This document shows positions 1-9,047 of a stretch of 56,162 nucleotides of DNA, one piece after another (position 1 is the stretch's first letter; every line of letters begins with the position of its first letter). The translations under genes were made by a program, and so were the position numbers. The notes under the pieces were generated by a model. It worked only from the letters and a program-made list of their open reading frames with translations. It searched no databases and was not told the origin of the DNA. The DNA lies in contig JBDKUO010000015.1 in NCBI GenBank assembly GCA_039679645.1, positions 1 to 56,162 of the forward strand. The letters are read 5' to 3'. The DNA is from Armatimonadota bacterium (GTDB lineage Bacteria; Armatimonadota; UBA5829).

Positions 1-1
1 G

Positions 2-103
2 CGCTGGAAGAGGCACGGAATCGAGACAATCGCACATTTGCGCTCTGCAGTGCTTAATAAAAGAACTGGCAATATATTAGAGGCTGCCAAAATTGCAGCG
101 TGA
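2..103 (+). CDS. 3' end of an unidentified gene (partial)
   Basis: Frame 2 is open from the window edge to a TGA at 101-103 and gives 33 residues ending NKRTGNILEAAKIAA, which reads like a natural protein C-terminus. The other frames stop sooner or look less protein-like. The gene starts outside the window, so no family can be named. It lies upstream of the promoter and T-box leader of the ilv-leu operon and is probably a separate transcription unit. It could also be chance. Confidence 0.25.
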   Translation, partial: RWKRHGIETIAHLRSAVLNKRTGNILEAAKIAA

Positions 104-142
104 TTCCGTAAATCTGACATGCACCCCTATGAGCACAGCTTA

Positions 143-177
143 TTGACCGTTCAACCGCTAATGTGATAACATATAAC
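143..177 (+). promoter_or_regulatory. Candidate promoter of the ilv-leu T-box transcript
   Basis: TTGACC at 143-148 lies 16 bp from GATAAC at 165-170. Alternatively TTCAAC at 150-155 lies 16 bp from TATAAC at 172-177. Either pair would start transcription about 20-30 bases before the first conserved T-box leader element, which is the expected place. Neither pair is a perfect sigma-70 match. Confidence 0.4.
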
Positions 178-317
178 GAGATAATAATAGACACAGGCGA
201 TGATGAGGACAAGTAAGTCGTATTGATGTCAGCTACAGAGACCCTGCGGTAGCTGCAAAGCAGGGGCGGCGCATATGACCCAAGCTCACCTCGGAGCCGG
301 CAAGAGAAAACCGATTT

Positions 318-348
318 AATAATCAATATAAAATACTCAATATTAAAT
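318..348. repeat. AT-rich heptamer array inside the T-box leader
   Basis: The stretch reads as four consecutive heptamers, AATAATC, AATATAA, AATACTC and AATATTA, followed by AAT. Near-identical arrays occur at 6620-6650, 8223-8260, 24934-24964, 33938-33970, 34034-34066 and 53666-53713. Here it lies in the linker between stem I and the antiterminator, where an insertion may be tolerated. Confidence 0.75.
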
Positions 349-446
349 CGATGAGTAGATTTGCCCGGGATGCGCCCGTTACAGCGTTTTGAGGGTTTGC
401 GGAGCAGTGACGCGCCGCAGGCTGAACCAGGGTGGTACCACGAAAA

Positions 447-479
447 CCTCTCGTCCTTGGGATGGGAGGCATTTTTTGT
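447..479 (+). terminator. T-box-controlled intrinsic terminator before ilvD
   Basis: A ten-pair stem formed by 447-456 and 460-469, with two G-T wobbles and a three-base loop, is followed by a run of six T at 472-477. Its 5' side follows directly after the T-box motif, the normal geometry for alternative antiterminator pairing. Confidence 0.85.
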
Positions 480-493
480 AACAGGTGAAGATT

Positions 494-2173
494 ATGAAGA
501 GTGACGTGCTGAGAACAGGAATGGAAAGAGCGGCCGGTCGCGCGCTGCTTAAGGCGATGGGTTATATCGATGAGGAGATATACAGCCCGCTTGTCGGTAT
601 TGCGAACTCGTGGAATGAGATCGTGCCGGGGCATATTCACCTCGATAAGATTGCCGATGCCGTGAAGTCGGGCGTGCGGATGGCAGGCGGCACACCCATG
701 GAGTTCGGTGTGATCGGTGTCTGCGACGGCCTTGCGATGGGCCATGAGGGCATGAAATATTCCCTGGTCACTCGCGAGCTCATAGCCGACTCAATCGAGT
801 GCATGGCCAAGGCGCATGCGTTCGATGCATTAGTCCTGATTCCCAACTGCGATAAGATCATACCGGGCATGCTGATGGCGGCTGCTCGTGTCAATATCCC
901 GACTATAATCGTGAGCGGCGGGCCTATGATGGCCGGTCGATATAAGGGCAAGAATATCTCAGTAACTGAGATGTTTGAAGGCGCCGGTTCGGTTCTTGGC
1001 GGCAAGATCACTGAAGAAGAGCTTACTGAACAGGAAGAGGTTGCATGTCCGGGCTGCGGAAGCTGCGCTGGAATGTTCACCGCCAATTCAATGAACTGCC
1101 TGACTGAAGCCCTCGGTATGGGTATGCCCGGCAACGGCACAATCCCGGCTGTGATGGCCGCCAGGATCAGGCTCGCGAAGCAGGCCGGTATCAAAGTGAT
1201 GGAGCTTCTCGATAAAGATATTAAGCCTCGAGATATCATGACCGAAGCTGCGTTCGGAAACGCGCTTGCCGTCGATATGGCATTGGGGTGCTCTACAAAC
1301 ACGACTCTGCATGTGCCTGCGATAGCTCACGAGGCGAAGATACCTTTCAATCTGGACATGTTTAACGACATCAGCGCAAAGGCGCCGCATCTGGTGACAC
1401 TTGCTCCGGCTGTTGCTGACCCTGCAAATGGGATAAGCCATTACCTGCAGGACCTGAATGAAGCAGGCGGCATCCCGGCAGTGATGAAAGAACTCAGCAA
1501 AAAGGGCTTGATCGATGAATCAGCAATAACAGTTACGGGCGCTCCATTGGCTGATATACTTGCTGGTGCAAAGATTGAAAATGAGAATATCATACATCCG
1601 ATCGATAAGCCTTATCATAAAGAAGGCGGCCTGGCGATCCTTCGTGGAAACCTTTGCCCGGATGGCGCTGTAGTAAAGCAGGCTGCCGTTGACCCAGAGG
1701 CCTGGGTCTTCGAGGGCCGCGCTCGCGTCTTCGAGTGCGAGGATGATGCCGTGAAAGAGCTGCTAGCGAAGAACGTCAGCAAGGGCGATGTGATAGTCGT
1801 GCGTAATGAAGGTCCCAAAGGCGGCCCCGGTATGCGCGAGATGCTTACCGCCACAGCAACTGTGGTCGGCCTGGGAATGGGCAAGGATGTTGCTCTTATC
1901 ACCGACGGCCGCTTCTCCGGCGCATCGCGCGGAGCGTGCATCGGTCATGTATCACCCGAAGCCGCATCGGGAGGCCCTATTGGCCTGCTTAAAGACGGCG
2001 ATATCATAAAAATTGACATACCCGGCAAACGGATGGACGTTGTGCTGTCCGACGACGAGCTCGAAGCGCGGCGCAAGGAGTGGACTGCTCCTGAGCTGCG
2101 GATAAAGGAGGGATATCTCGCGCGTTACGCGCGCACCGTCGCCTCCGCCGCAAAAGGTGCTATCGTCGAATAG
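494..2173 (+). CDS. ilvD: Dihydroxy-acid dehydratase
   Basis: This iron-sulfur enzyme removes water from 2,3-dihydroxy-isovalerate and 2,3-dihydroxy-3-methylvalerate, giving the keto-acid precursors of valine, leucine and isoleucine in the cytoplasm. The 559-residue product has the family's cysteines: NCDK at about residue 119, CPGCGSC at about 185-191, and the GCSTNT segment. The late signature [16 protein letters not shown] is also present. I chose the ATG at 494 because AGGTG at 483-487 is well placed for it and the product then starts MKSDVLRTG like relatives. A GTG at 485 would overlap that ribosome site. It is the first gene after the T-box terminator, so the leader controls its transcription directly. 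Confidence 0.97.
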   Translation: MKSDVLRTGMERAAGRALLKAMGYIDEEIYSPLVGIANSWNEIVPGHIHLDKIADAVKSGVRMAGGTPMEFGVIGVCDGLAMGHEGMKYSLVTRELIADSIECMAKAHAFDALVLIPNCDKIIPGMLMAAARVNIPTIIVSGGPMMAGRYKGKNISVTEMFEGAGSVLGGKITEEELTEQEEVACPGCGSCAGMFTANSMNCLTEALGMGMPGNGTIPAVMAARIRLAKQAGIKVMELLDKDIKPRDIMTEAAFGNALAVDMALGCSTNTTLHVPAIAHEAKIPFNLDMFNDISAKAPHLVTLAPAVADPANGISHYLQDLNEAGGIPAVMKELSKKGLIDESAITVTGAPLADILAGAKIENENIIHPIDKPYHKEGGLAILRGNLCPDGAVVKQAAVDPEAWVFEGRARVFECEDDAVKELLAKNVSKGDVIVVRNEGPKGGPGMREMLTATATVVGLGMGKDVALITDGRFSGASRGACIGHVSPEAASGGPIGLLKDGDIIKIDIPGKRMDVVLSDDELEARRKEWTAPELRIKEGYLARYARTVASAAKGAIVE

Positions 2174-2272
2174 GTGATAGGGGTTAGGTGTCAGGGTTGG
2201 GTTAGAGGTTCAGCCTTTAAGTAATCGACTTCCCTCCCCAACACCCATTACCTAACACCCAACACCCGTTAA
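2174..2272. repeat. Inverted heptamer-repeat arms between ilvD and ilvB
   Basis: The left side (2173-2210) is G/T-rich with GGTGATAG, GGGTTAGG and similar words. The right side carries four heptamers at 2241-2268: ACACCCA, TTACCTA, ACACCCA and ACACCCG. The two sides are approximately complementary, so the transcript can fold into a long imperfect hairpin that ends just before the GGAGG of ilvB at 2276-2280. Confidence 0.75.
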
Positions 2273-2290
2273 TGTGGAGGAGTATGTAAA

Positions 2291-3973
2291 TTGAAAATGA
2301 ATGGAGCTAATGCTCTGATCCGGTCGTTAGTGGACCAGGGCGTTGAAGTAGTGTTCGGATTGCCGGGCGGTCAGGCAATTCCTATATATGATGCGCTGTA
2401 TGAGCGCGAAGACCTGCGCAATCTGCTGATGCGCCACGAGCAGGGTGCGGTGCACGCAGCAGACGGCTATGCGCGCGCCACAGGCAAAGTCGGTGTATGT
2501 ATTGCGACTTCCGGCCCGGGTGCAACCAATCTGGTTACGGGTCTGGCGACTGCTTACATGGACTCGATACCGGTGCTGGCCATTACAGGCCAGGTCAAGA
2601 CGACGGCCTTGGGCAAGGACTCGTTCCAGGAGGCCGATATCACCGGCATCACACTGCCTGTGACCAAGCACAATTTCCTGGTCAAGAATGCCGATGATCT
2701 GCCGAGGGTTATTGCCGAGGCTATGTATATTGCTTCGACCGGTCGACCCGGCCCGGTGCTGGTGGATATTCCGATTGACGTCTCGCTGGCCGAGACCGAT
2801 TACAAGCCGGTCAAAGAGGTTAATATACGCAGCTATTCGCCGCATATCGAGATCAACGACGAAGATATCAAGCGGGCGGCGGAGCTTATAAACGCCTCCG
2901 AGCGCCCTGTGATCTATGCGGGCGGAGGTGTTGTGCTCTCCGGCGCATCCGAGGAGATTACCAAACTCTCCGATATGACGCATATTCTGGTGACGACGAC
3001 TCTGCTGGGCAAGGGAGCCATCTCCGAGTATAGCCCTCACTCACTTGGCATGCTCGGTATGCACGGGACAGCGTATGCAAACCATGCTGTCGATCAGTGC
3101 GATCTGCTGATCGCCATCGGCGCGAGGTTTGACGACAGGGTTACCGGCAAACTGGCAGCCTTCGCGAAGAGAGCGAAGGTCATACATATCGATATCGACC
3201 CGGCTGAGATAGGCAAGACAGTTGCGCCGGACGTCTCGGTTATCGGCGATTGCAAGGAAGTCCTTACGCGGCTGATCCCTATGGTCAACCCCAGGCAGGA
3301 GACCGATTGGAACAAGAAAATCATGCAGTGGCGCACCGAGTTTGCTCTCAAGTGCCCCGCCGATGATGGTGAGATCCATCCGCAGTGCGTGATCGACTGT
3401 CTTTCAGAGATGACAAAGGGCGAAGCTATAATCGTGACAGATGTCGGCCAGCACCAGATGTTTACCGCGCTCTATTACAAGACGACATCACCGAAGCGAT
3501 TTTTATCCAGCGGCGGCCTCGGGACCATGGGCTATGGCTTTCCAGCCGGAATCGGCGCGGCGGTCGGCTGCCCGGACCTGCCGGTGTTTGCAATTTGCGG
3601 TGACGGCGGCTTCCAGATGACTCTGCAGGAGCTTGCCCCGGCGCTTGAGTATAAAGTGCCGGTCAAGATCGTGCTTATGAACAATCGTTATCTTGGGATG
3701 GTCCGCCAGTGGCAGGAACTCTTCTGGAACAGGCGCTATTCGGGAGTGGATATTTCGTATCAGCCCGATTTTAAGCTGCTTGCCGAGGCCTATGGAGCCG
3801 TGGGTATCGTTATCGAGAAGCCGGGCGAGGTTAAGGACGCGTTTGCGCGGTCGCTGGAGATCAAAGATAAGCCCGTGATTTTAGATTTCCATATAGCTCG
3901 CGAGGAGAACGTATTCCCGATGATCCCCGCAGGCCAGAGCATCGAAGAGATGATGGTGAATAGACCGAGATAG
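2291..3973 (+). CDS. ilvB: Acetolactate synthase, large (catalytic) subunit
   Basis: This thiamin-diphosphate enzyme condenses two pyruvates to acetolactate, or pyruvate with 2-oxobutyrate to acetohydroxybutyrate. It is the first common step to the branched-chain amino acids. The 560 residues are standard length. The N-terminal domain carries the catalytic RHEQGA motif, the middle is the regulatory/FAD-type domain, and the C-terminal ThDP motif runs from GDG (about 437-439) to NN (about 464-465). TTG at 2291 is the likely start, 10 bases after GGAGG; an ATG at 2297 is possible but further away. The small subunit ilvN follows after a 66-base repeat-filled gap, and the two should form a holoenzyme subject to valine feedback. 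Confidence 0.96.
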   Translation: MKMNGANALIRSLVDQGVEVVFGLPGGQAIPIYDALYEREDLRNLLMRHEQGAVHAADGYARATGKVGVCIATSGPGATNLVTGLATAYMDSIPVLAITGQVKTTALGKDSFQEADITGITLPVTKHNFLVKNADDLPRVIAEAMYIASTGRPGPVLVDIPIDVSLAETDYKPVKEVNIRSYSPHIEINDEDIKRAAELINASERPVIYAGGGVVLSGASEEITKLSDMTHILVTTTLLGKGAISEYSPHSLGMLGMHGTAYANHAVDQCDLLIAIGARFDDRVTGKLAAFAKRAKVIHIDIDPAEIGKTVAPDVSVIGDCKEVLTRLIPMVNPRQETDWNKKIMQWRTEFALKCPADDGEIHPQCVIDCLSEMTKGEAIIVTDVGQHQMFTALYYKTTSPKRFLSSGGLGTMGYGFPAGIGAAVGCPDLPVFAICGDGGFQMTLQELAPALEYKVPVKIVLMNNRYLGMVRQWQELFWNRRYSGVDISYQPDFKLLAEAYGAVGIVIEKPGEVKDAFARSLEIKDKPVILDFHIAREENVFPMIPAGQSIEEMMVNRPR

Positions 3974-4029
3974 CGTCATAACGTCATAGCGTCACAACGT
4001 CACAACGTCGGGACGCTGGGACGCACGAC
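3974..4029. repeat. Octamer array (CGTCAxxx) between ilvB and ilvN
   Basis: CGTC recurs at 3974, 3982, 3990, 3998 and 4006, and CGC follows at 4014 and 4022, a strict 8-bp period over seven units. The last units (GGGACGCTGGGACGC) are partly complementary to the earlier GCGTCACAACGTC, so a hairpin is possible. The array ends just before the ilvN ribosome site. Confidence 0.8.
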
Positions 4030-4039
4030 GGAGGAAAAA

Positions 4040-4543
4040 ATGAAACGACCAATGCAACATACAATAACCGTGCTGGTGGAGAACAAGCCCGGCGTGCTCG
4101 CAAGAGTATCGGGCCTGTTTGCACGGCGCGGGTTTAACATTGAATCACTGGCCGTCAGCATCACGGACGACCCTACTATATCGCGTATGTCTATTGTTGT
4201 CTCGGGTGACGATTCGATCCTGGACCAGATCAACAAGCAGACAGACAAGCTTATAGACGTAATAAAAGTGATTGATTACGTCGATACGCCGATTGTCGAG
4301 CGCGAGCTTGCTATGATCAAGGTCAATGCCGAGAACATGCAGCGCGCAGAGATTATGCAGATAGTCGATATTTTCCACGCGAAAATTATTGACATTAGCG
4401 AAACAACATTTACTATAGAAGTGACCGGCAACACGGATAAAGTCGATGCCATTGAGCGGCTGTTGGCGCCTTTCGGGATCAAAGAGATGGTACGAACAGG
4501 CATGATCGCCATGGCTCGCGGCTCGATCACCGCTGTCGGTTAA
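4040..4543 (+). CDS. ilvN: Acetolactate synthase, small (regulatory) subunit
   Basis: This subunit binds the IlvB catalytic subunit, stimulates it, and in known members gives feedback inhibition by branched-chain amino acids. The 167-residue protein has an N-terminal ACT domain (HTITVLVENKPGVLARVSGL, with the GFNIESLAV segment after it) and the usual C-terminal small-subunit domain from about residue 80. The ATG at 4040 is preceded by GAGG at 4031-4034. Valine/leucine contacts cannot be assessed without a structure-based alignment. Length and order after ilvB are typical. Confidence 0.95.
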   Translation: MKRPMQHTITVLVENKPGVLARVSGLFARRGFNIESLAVSITDDPTISRMSIVVSGDDSILDQINKQTDKLIDVIKVIDYVDTPIVERELAMIKVNAENMQRAEIMQIVDIFHAKIIDISETTFTIEVTGNTDKVDAIERLLAPFGIKEMVRTGMIAMARGSITAVG

Positions 4544-4546
4544 GAA

Positions 4547-4628
4547 AGTAGAGAGTCAAGAGCGAAGAGTAAAGAGCAAGAGGGCTTATAGTGTCAAAGG
4601 CTCTTAGCTCTCCACTCTCCACCCTTAG
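4547..4628. repeat. Inverted heptamer arrays after ilvN
   Basis: Five heptamers (AGTAGAG, AGTCAAG, AGCGAAG, AGTAAAG, AGCAAGA) fill 4547-4581. Four opposing heptamers (CTCTTAG, CTCTCCA, CTCTCCA, CCCTTAG) fill 4601-4628. The purine arm can pair imperfectly with the pyrimidine arm. The array runs from the ilvN stop almost to the next start codon. Confidence 0.8.
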
Positions 4629-4630
4629 CT

Positions 4631-4948
4631 ATGAATATGGTTGAACGGGTAATGCTCTTCTTTTCGGTTGCGGGTCCGCTCGCGGGGCTGATAGTCGGCC
4701 TCTTTTTGGGAGCGCATGAACGATCCTCGTGTCCGAAGATGATTGGTGGTTTGCTCGTCGGCGCGCTCGGCACTGTCGCTTACGGCATGTGGCGCGTCTA
4801 TGGGCTTATAACAGGCAAGCTGAGTCTGGATTCCGTGTGGAATCTTTGCATACAACTTGTCATTTTCGCGGCTGCCGGCGTTTTGTTGGGAGCTGTGAGT
4901 TTCAGAATATCTAATATGCTTAAGAGGCGATGGACGGATAGCCCGTAA
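4631..4948 (+). CDS. Small membrane protein of unknown function
   Basis: I do not recognise the family. The 105-residue product has three hydrophobic stretches long enough to span the membrane (about residues 8-27, 38-58 and 72-92), rich in Gly and Ala, with a short charged loop HERSSCPK between the first two. The C-terminus is basic (MLKRRW). It is inserted between ilvN and ilvC and read in the same direction, so it is probably co-transcribed with the operon. No ribosome site is obvious because a heptamer array occupies the space upstream. A role in amino-acid transport or as an accessory subunit would be speculation. Confidence 0.7.
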   Translation: MNMVERVMLFFSVAGPLAGLIVGLFLGAHERSSCPKMIGGLLVGALGTVAYGMWRVYGLITGKLSLDSVWNLCIQLVIFAAAGVLLGAVSFRISNMLKRRWTDSP

Positions 4949-4971
4949 CCTCAAAATGGGAGGAAATTTAG

Positions 4972-5973
<1,002 letters not shown>

Positions 5974-5975
5974 CT

Positions 5976-6010
5976 AAGGGTTGAGTGTTTAGAGATATGA
6001 GTTGAGAGTC
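5976..6010. repeat. Heptamer-type array after ilvC
   Basis: GGTTGAG, TGTTTAG, AGATATG and AGTTGAG follow one another at a 7-bp period directly after the ilvC stop. A short opposing segment, TTCTCCACTCATATGATAT, lies at about 6027-6045 and could pair with part of it. Confidence 0.6.
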
Positions 6011-6056
6011 GTGGGATGATGGCGGTTCTCCACTCATATGATATATGAACTGGATG

Positions 6057-6080
6057 GTCGGGGGTGTTATTGCCCCCGAC
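6057..6080. terminator. GC-rich hairpin between ilvC and the next gene
   Basis: GTCGGGGG (6057-6064) and CCCCCGAC (6073-6080) form a perfect eight-pair stem with an eight-base loop. No good T-run follows (TGCCATTTCC), so it may be a weak terminator or an RNA-stability structure inside the operon. Confidence 0.5.
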
Positions 6081-6172
6081 TGCCATTTCCCCCTATGTCG
6101 GGGTGATACGCAGCATCTACTTCCTCCCCTGGGGGATAGGGTTGAGGACAGCGTAGCGTGTGGAGGCAGCTT

Positions 6173-6634
6173 ATGCCGGATAAAAATGCAGGATCAATCG
6201 CTCTGAAGTATTTTAGTGAAAGGTTTAACTGTGCCGAATCGACGCTACTTGGTGTAATGCAGGCTTGCGACCTTAAATGCGATTGCGCACCGCGTATAGC
6301 GACAGGTTTTGGCGGCGGTATTGGTGGCTGCGGTGAAATATGTGGAGCGCTCACGGGTGCTGTTATGGCCTTCGGCCTGAAGTATGGCCGTGAGAGCGGC
6401 GATGATCTAGAATCCAAGCTTGCAACAGCAGCAAAAGTGGATGACTTGATAGACGCATTCAGGAAAGAGTTTGGTGTGATCCGCTGCATTGACCTCACCC
6501 AGTGTGATATGCGCACGCCCGAGGGCAAGCAAAAGGCAAAAGATTTGAATTTACACAACGGCCTTTGCAGGAGTTTTGTTGAGTTTGCGGCAAATGAAGC
6601 CGCGCGATTGATGGCCCCAAATAATCAATACTAA
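6173..6634 (+). CDS. C_GCAxxG_C_C family protein (putative redox-active)
   Basis: The 153-residue protein has the spaced cysteine pattern of the C_GCAxxG_C_C family: FNCAES, then GGGIGGCGEICGALTGAVMAFG, then single cysteines near RCIDLTQC and NGLC. These proteins are small, sometimes associated with redox or metal enzymes, and have no firmly established reaction. I chose the ATG at 6173 because GGAGG at 6162-6166 lies six bases upstream; a GTG at 6158 would lack a site. The last residues (PNNQY) and the TAA stop are encoded by an AT-rich heptamer array. Placement between ilvC and leuA suggests co-transcription, but no role in the pathway can be stated. Confidence 0.85.
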   Translation: MPDKNAGSIALKYFSERFNCAESTLLGVMQACDLKCDCAPRIATGFGGGIGGCGEICGALTGAVMAFGLKYGRESGDDLESKLATAAKVDDLIDAFRKEFGVIRCIDLTQCDMRTPEGKQKAKDLNLHNGLCRSFVEFAANEAARLMAPNNQY

Positions 6635-6650
6635 ATATAATATCCTAAAT
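6620..6650. repeat. AT-rich heptamer array supplying a stop codon
   Basis: AATAATC, AATACTA, AATATAA and TATCCTA follow one another at 7-bp period. The TAA at 6632-6634 that ends the upstream gene is inside the array, so the array has defined or replaced the natural C-terminus. Confidence 0.7.
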
Positions 6651-6667
6651 CAGAGGGGTTAATGTTG

Positions 6668-8227
6668 ATGGCTAGACGTATACAAATTTTTGATACTACC
6701 CTGCGCGATGGCGAGCAGTCACCCGGCGCCAGTATGAATATCGAGGAGAAGCTGAGTGTTGCAAAGCAGCTTGCGCGTCTCAAGGTGGACGTGATAGAAG
6801 CCGGCTTCCCGATCTCAAGCCAGGGTGATTTTGACGCCGTAAAAGCTATTGCCGACACTATCAAGGGTCCGGCGATTGCAGGGCTTTGCCGTGCCGGCAA
6901 GATGGACATAGACCGCGCCTGGGAGGCATTAGTAAATGCCAAAAAGCCGGTTATTCACACGTTTATAGCCACATCCGATATCCATCTCGAAAAGAAGCTC
7001 AAAAAGACACGTGATGAAGTGCTCGATATAGCTGTTATGGCCGTCAAACACGCGAAAGGTTACTGCGAAGATGTCGAGTTCTCAGCCGAGGATGCCGCTC
7101 GGTCAGACTTCGATTATCTCTGCCGGGTGGTCGAGGCAGTGATTGACGCAGGCGCGACTGTCGTGAATGTTCCAGATACGGTCGGTTATGCGATCCCGAG
7201 CGAATATGGCCCTATGATCGGTAAGCTCATTGCGCGCGTGCCCAATTCGAGTAAAGCGATTATCAGCGTGCACTGCCATAATGATCTAGGGCTTGCCACT
7301 GCCAACTCGCTTGCTGCTGTCGCAAACGGCGCAGGCCAGATCGAGTGTACTATCAATGGCATAGGCGAGCGGGCGGGCAATGCAGCTCTGGAAGAGGTCG
7401 TGATGGCTCTTAATACACGGCCCGACCTCTTTAACGCCAAAACCGGCATCAACACAACCGAAATATATCGTGCCAGCAGGATGGTCAGTGATGTAACCGG
7501 TCTTTCGGTGCAGGTAAACAAAGCGGTTGTGGGCGCTAACGCGTTTGCTCATGAAGCCGGAATCCATCAGCATGGTGTTCTGCAAGAGAGGCGCACATAC
7601 GAGATCATGGATGCCCAATCGATCGGACTGGCTTCGAACAAGCTGATCTTGGGCAAGCACTCCGGCAGGCATGCAGTCGAGGGCAGGCTCAAGTCTCTGG
7701 GCTACAATCTGAACAAAGCCGAACTTGATAAAGCCTTTGAACGGTTTAAGGCTCTTGCTGACAAGAAAAAAGAAATATTTGACGAGGACCTCGAGACGAT
7801 TGTCGCGGACGAATCTCACGCCACAATCCCGCAGAAGTATCGTCTGTCCTATATGAACGTAATGACCAGTCTCGACGGCATTCCTACCGCCACTATCCGC
7901 CTCAAGACGGAAGACAGCGAAATTATAGAGGCATGCGTGGGAGTCGGCTCAGTTGATGCGGTCTACAAGACAATCGACAAGATGGTCGAAGCCCAATATC
8001 ACCTGGTCGACTTCAATATCAAGTCAGTTACAGGCGGTACGGACGCGCTCGGAGAGGTCACAGTCAAACTGGGAGCCATGAATGGCGAGGTCTATACGGG
8101 CCGCGGCGCATCGCTCGATATTGTCGAAGCCAGCGCAAAGGCGTATCTCAACGCAGTGAACAAGCTAGTTTACTACGAAGAGAAGCGTGGCAATGGCGGA
8201 AAACCCAAAGACAAAGCAATCCTTTAA
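6668..8227 (+). CDS. leuA: 2-isopropylmalate synthase
   Basis: The enzyme condenses acetyl-CoA with 2-oxoisovalerate to 2-isopropylmalate, committing carbon to leucine. The 519-residue product opens with the family motif [15 protein letters not shown]. It contains the metal-binding [15 protein letters not shown] in the TIM barrel, the linker with [10 protein letters not shown], and a C-terminal LeuA dimerisation/feedback domain from about residue 390. I prefer the ATG at 6668, nine bases after AGAGGGG, to the in-frame ATG at 6662, which is too close. CimA (12518-14095) is a paralogue here with a different signature, so the two are not duplicates. Transcription is probably continuous with the upstream ilv genes. 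Confidence 0.96.
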   Translation: MARRIQIFDTTLRDGEQSPGASMNIEEKLSVAKQLARLKVDVIEAGFPISSQGDFDAVKAIADTIKGPAIAGLCRAGKMDIDRAWEALVNAKKPVIHTFIATSDIHLEKKLKKTRDEVLDIAVMAVKHAKGYCEDVEFSAEDAARSDFDYLCRVVEAVIDAGATVVNVPDTVGYAIPSEYGPMIGKLIARVPNSSKAIISVHCHNDLGLATANSLAAVANGAGQIECTINGIGERAGNAALEEVVMALNTRPDLFNAKTGINTTEIYRASRMVSDVTGLSVQVNKAVVGANAFAHEAGIHQHGVLQERRTYEIMDAQSIGLASNKLILGKHSGRHAVEGRLKSLGYNLNKAELDKAFERFKALADKKKEIFDEDLETIVADESHATIPQKYRLSYMNVMTSLDGIPTATIRLKTEDSEIIEACVGVGSVDAVYKTIDKMVEAQYHLVDFNIKSVTGGTDALGEVTVKLGAMNGEVYTGRGASLDIVEASAKAYLNAVNKLVYYEEKRGNGGKPKDKAIL

Positions 8228-8260
8228 TTTTAGATTTAGTATTTTATATTGAGTATTTTG
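8223..8260. repeat. AT-rich heptamer array, reverse orientation
   Basis: TTTAATT, TTAGATT, TAGTATT, TTATATT and GAGTATT follow each other from the leuA stop codon to the start of the next gene. This is the reverse-strand version of the AATAATC/AATATAA array family. Confidence 0.65.
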
Positions 8261-8263
8261 CTG

Positions 8264-8653
8264 ATGGTTGATAGGGCTAGGGCAGTTATAATAGAAGACT
8301 CAAAAGTACTCTTAATGCACCGGTGCAAGGCTGGGCGTGAGTATTATTCGTTTCCCGGCGGCGGTGTAGAGCCGGGCGAGACTCCCGAGCAGGCATGTGT
8401 ACGAGAAGTGCTTGAAGAGACCAGCCTTGATGTCGAGATAGTCTCTTACCTGGCAGGCAATGATTTCAATGGTCAGAAAGAGTCTTTTTACTTGGTCAAA
8501 AAGCTTTCAGGCGAAGTAAGGCTGGGCGGCCCTGAGCTGGATCGGTTATGTGATGACAATCTCTACGAGCCTATGTGGGTTCAGATAGATCGATTGGCTG
8601 AATTGCCGGTATTTCCAAGGCATGTGGTTGAGATAGTTATAAAGCAGATATGA
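8264..8653 (+). CDS. Nudix hydrolase
   Basis: Nudix enzymes hydrolyse nucleoside diphosphates linked to another moiety. The 129-residue protein carries the Nudix box at about residues 34-57: GGVEPGE, seven residues, then REVLEETS. The last small residue, usually Gly, is Ser, while the catalytic REVLEE glutamates are intact. It starts with the typical strand RARAVIIEDSKVLLMHR. ATG at 8264 is the first good start; a TTG at 8249 lies inside the AT-rich array upstream. The substrate is unknown. Its place between leuA and leuC may reflect simple co-transcription. Confidence 0.85.
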   Translation: MVDRARAVIIEDSKVLLMHRCKAGREYYSFPGGGVEPGETPEQACVREVLEETSLDVEIVSYLAGNDFNGQKESFYLVKKLSGEVRLGGPELDRLCDDNLYEPMWVQIDRLAELPVFPRHVVEIVIKQI

Positions 8654-8693
8654 TATACCGCAGTATTCCAAGTCGGGAAAGAGGATGTGTGCA

Positions 8694-9044
8694 ATGCCAA
8701 AACGGCTGATAATCACTGTAGTGTGTTTTCACGTAAGTGCAGTTATCTTTGTGCTGGAAGGGTTGCTAGCATTTGGTTTGGCTGCTGGAAATATAGGCAT
8801 TTGGTCAGTCGCAGTGTATATAGCCGCCTGCATCACAAGCTTTGAAATTGTTGTAATGGGTTTACGCAAGCAACGTCGTTGGGCCTGGATTATAGGCATT
8901 GTGCTCTCTGGAATAATTATTGTAAGTGGGATCGGCAATGTAGTCGGCCTTGTTCTTGGAGGACTATCGCTTTGGGGCTTGGTCGATTCTGATACTGTAA
9001 AAGCATTTCGTCCGGTGCAAGCCGAACCGACAACTGAGGATTAG
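8694..9044 (+). CDS. Small membrane protein of unknown function
   Basis: I do not recognise the family. The product of 116 residues has three or four hydrophobic segments (about residues 5-30, 37-58 and a long 65-102 stretch rich in Gly, Ile and Val), then a short polar acidic tail. The start at 8694 lies nine bases after AGAGG; the in-frame ATG at 8685 would touch that site. It ends four bases before leuC, so it is almost certainly translated from the same mRNA. It does not resemble the 105-residue membrane protein between ilvN and ilvC. Confidence 0.7.
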   Translation: MPKRLIITVVCFHVSAVIFVLEGLLAFGLAAGNIGIWSVAVYIAACITSFEIVVMGLRKQRRWAWIIGIVLSGIIIVSGIGNVVGLVLGGLSLWGLVDSDTVKAFRPVQAEPTTED

Positions 9045-9047
9045 AAT

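Larger units (their letters stand above)
200..479 (+). promoter_or_regulatory. T-box leader (tRNA-sensing riboswitch), probable leucine specifier
   Basis: The conserved elements come in the right order. GAGGACAAGTA (205-215) opens stem I. CAGAGA (236-241) matches the AG bulge. Stem CCCTGC/GCAGGG (242-247, 260-265) closes a GGTAGCTGCAAA distal loop. The descending side has AAGCTCACC, which places the specifier CTC (Leu) at 285-287. The T-box AACCAGGGTGGTACCACG is at 425-442 and the competing terminator at 447-479. Uncharged tRNA-Leu would stabilise the antiterminator and let transcription enter ilvD. A heptameric AT-rich array (318-348) sits between stem I and the antiterminator. The T-box is certain; the leucine assignment depends on alignment of the specifier loop. 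Confidence 0.92.

Noticed and set aside
6158-6172. GTG start at 6158 for the C_GCAxxG_C_C gene and similar upstream extensions of other genes (485 ilvD, 14311 ispH, 38572 lepA, 53175 rpsG, 53803 fusA).
   Set aside because: In each case the extension reads through a ribosome site, terminator or repeat, and family members start at the downstream codon.
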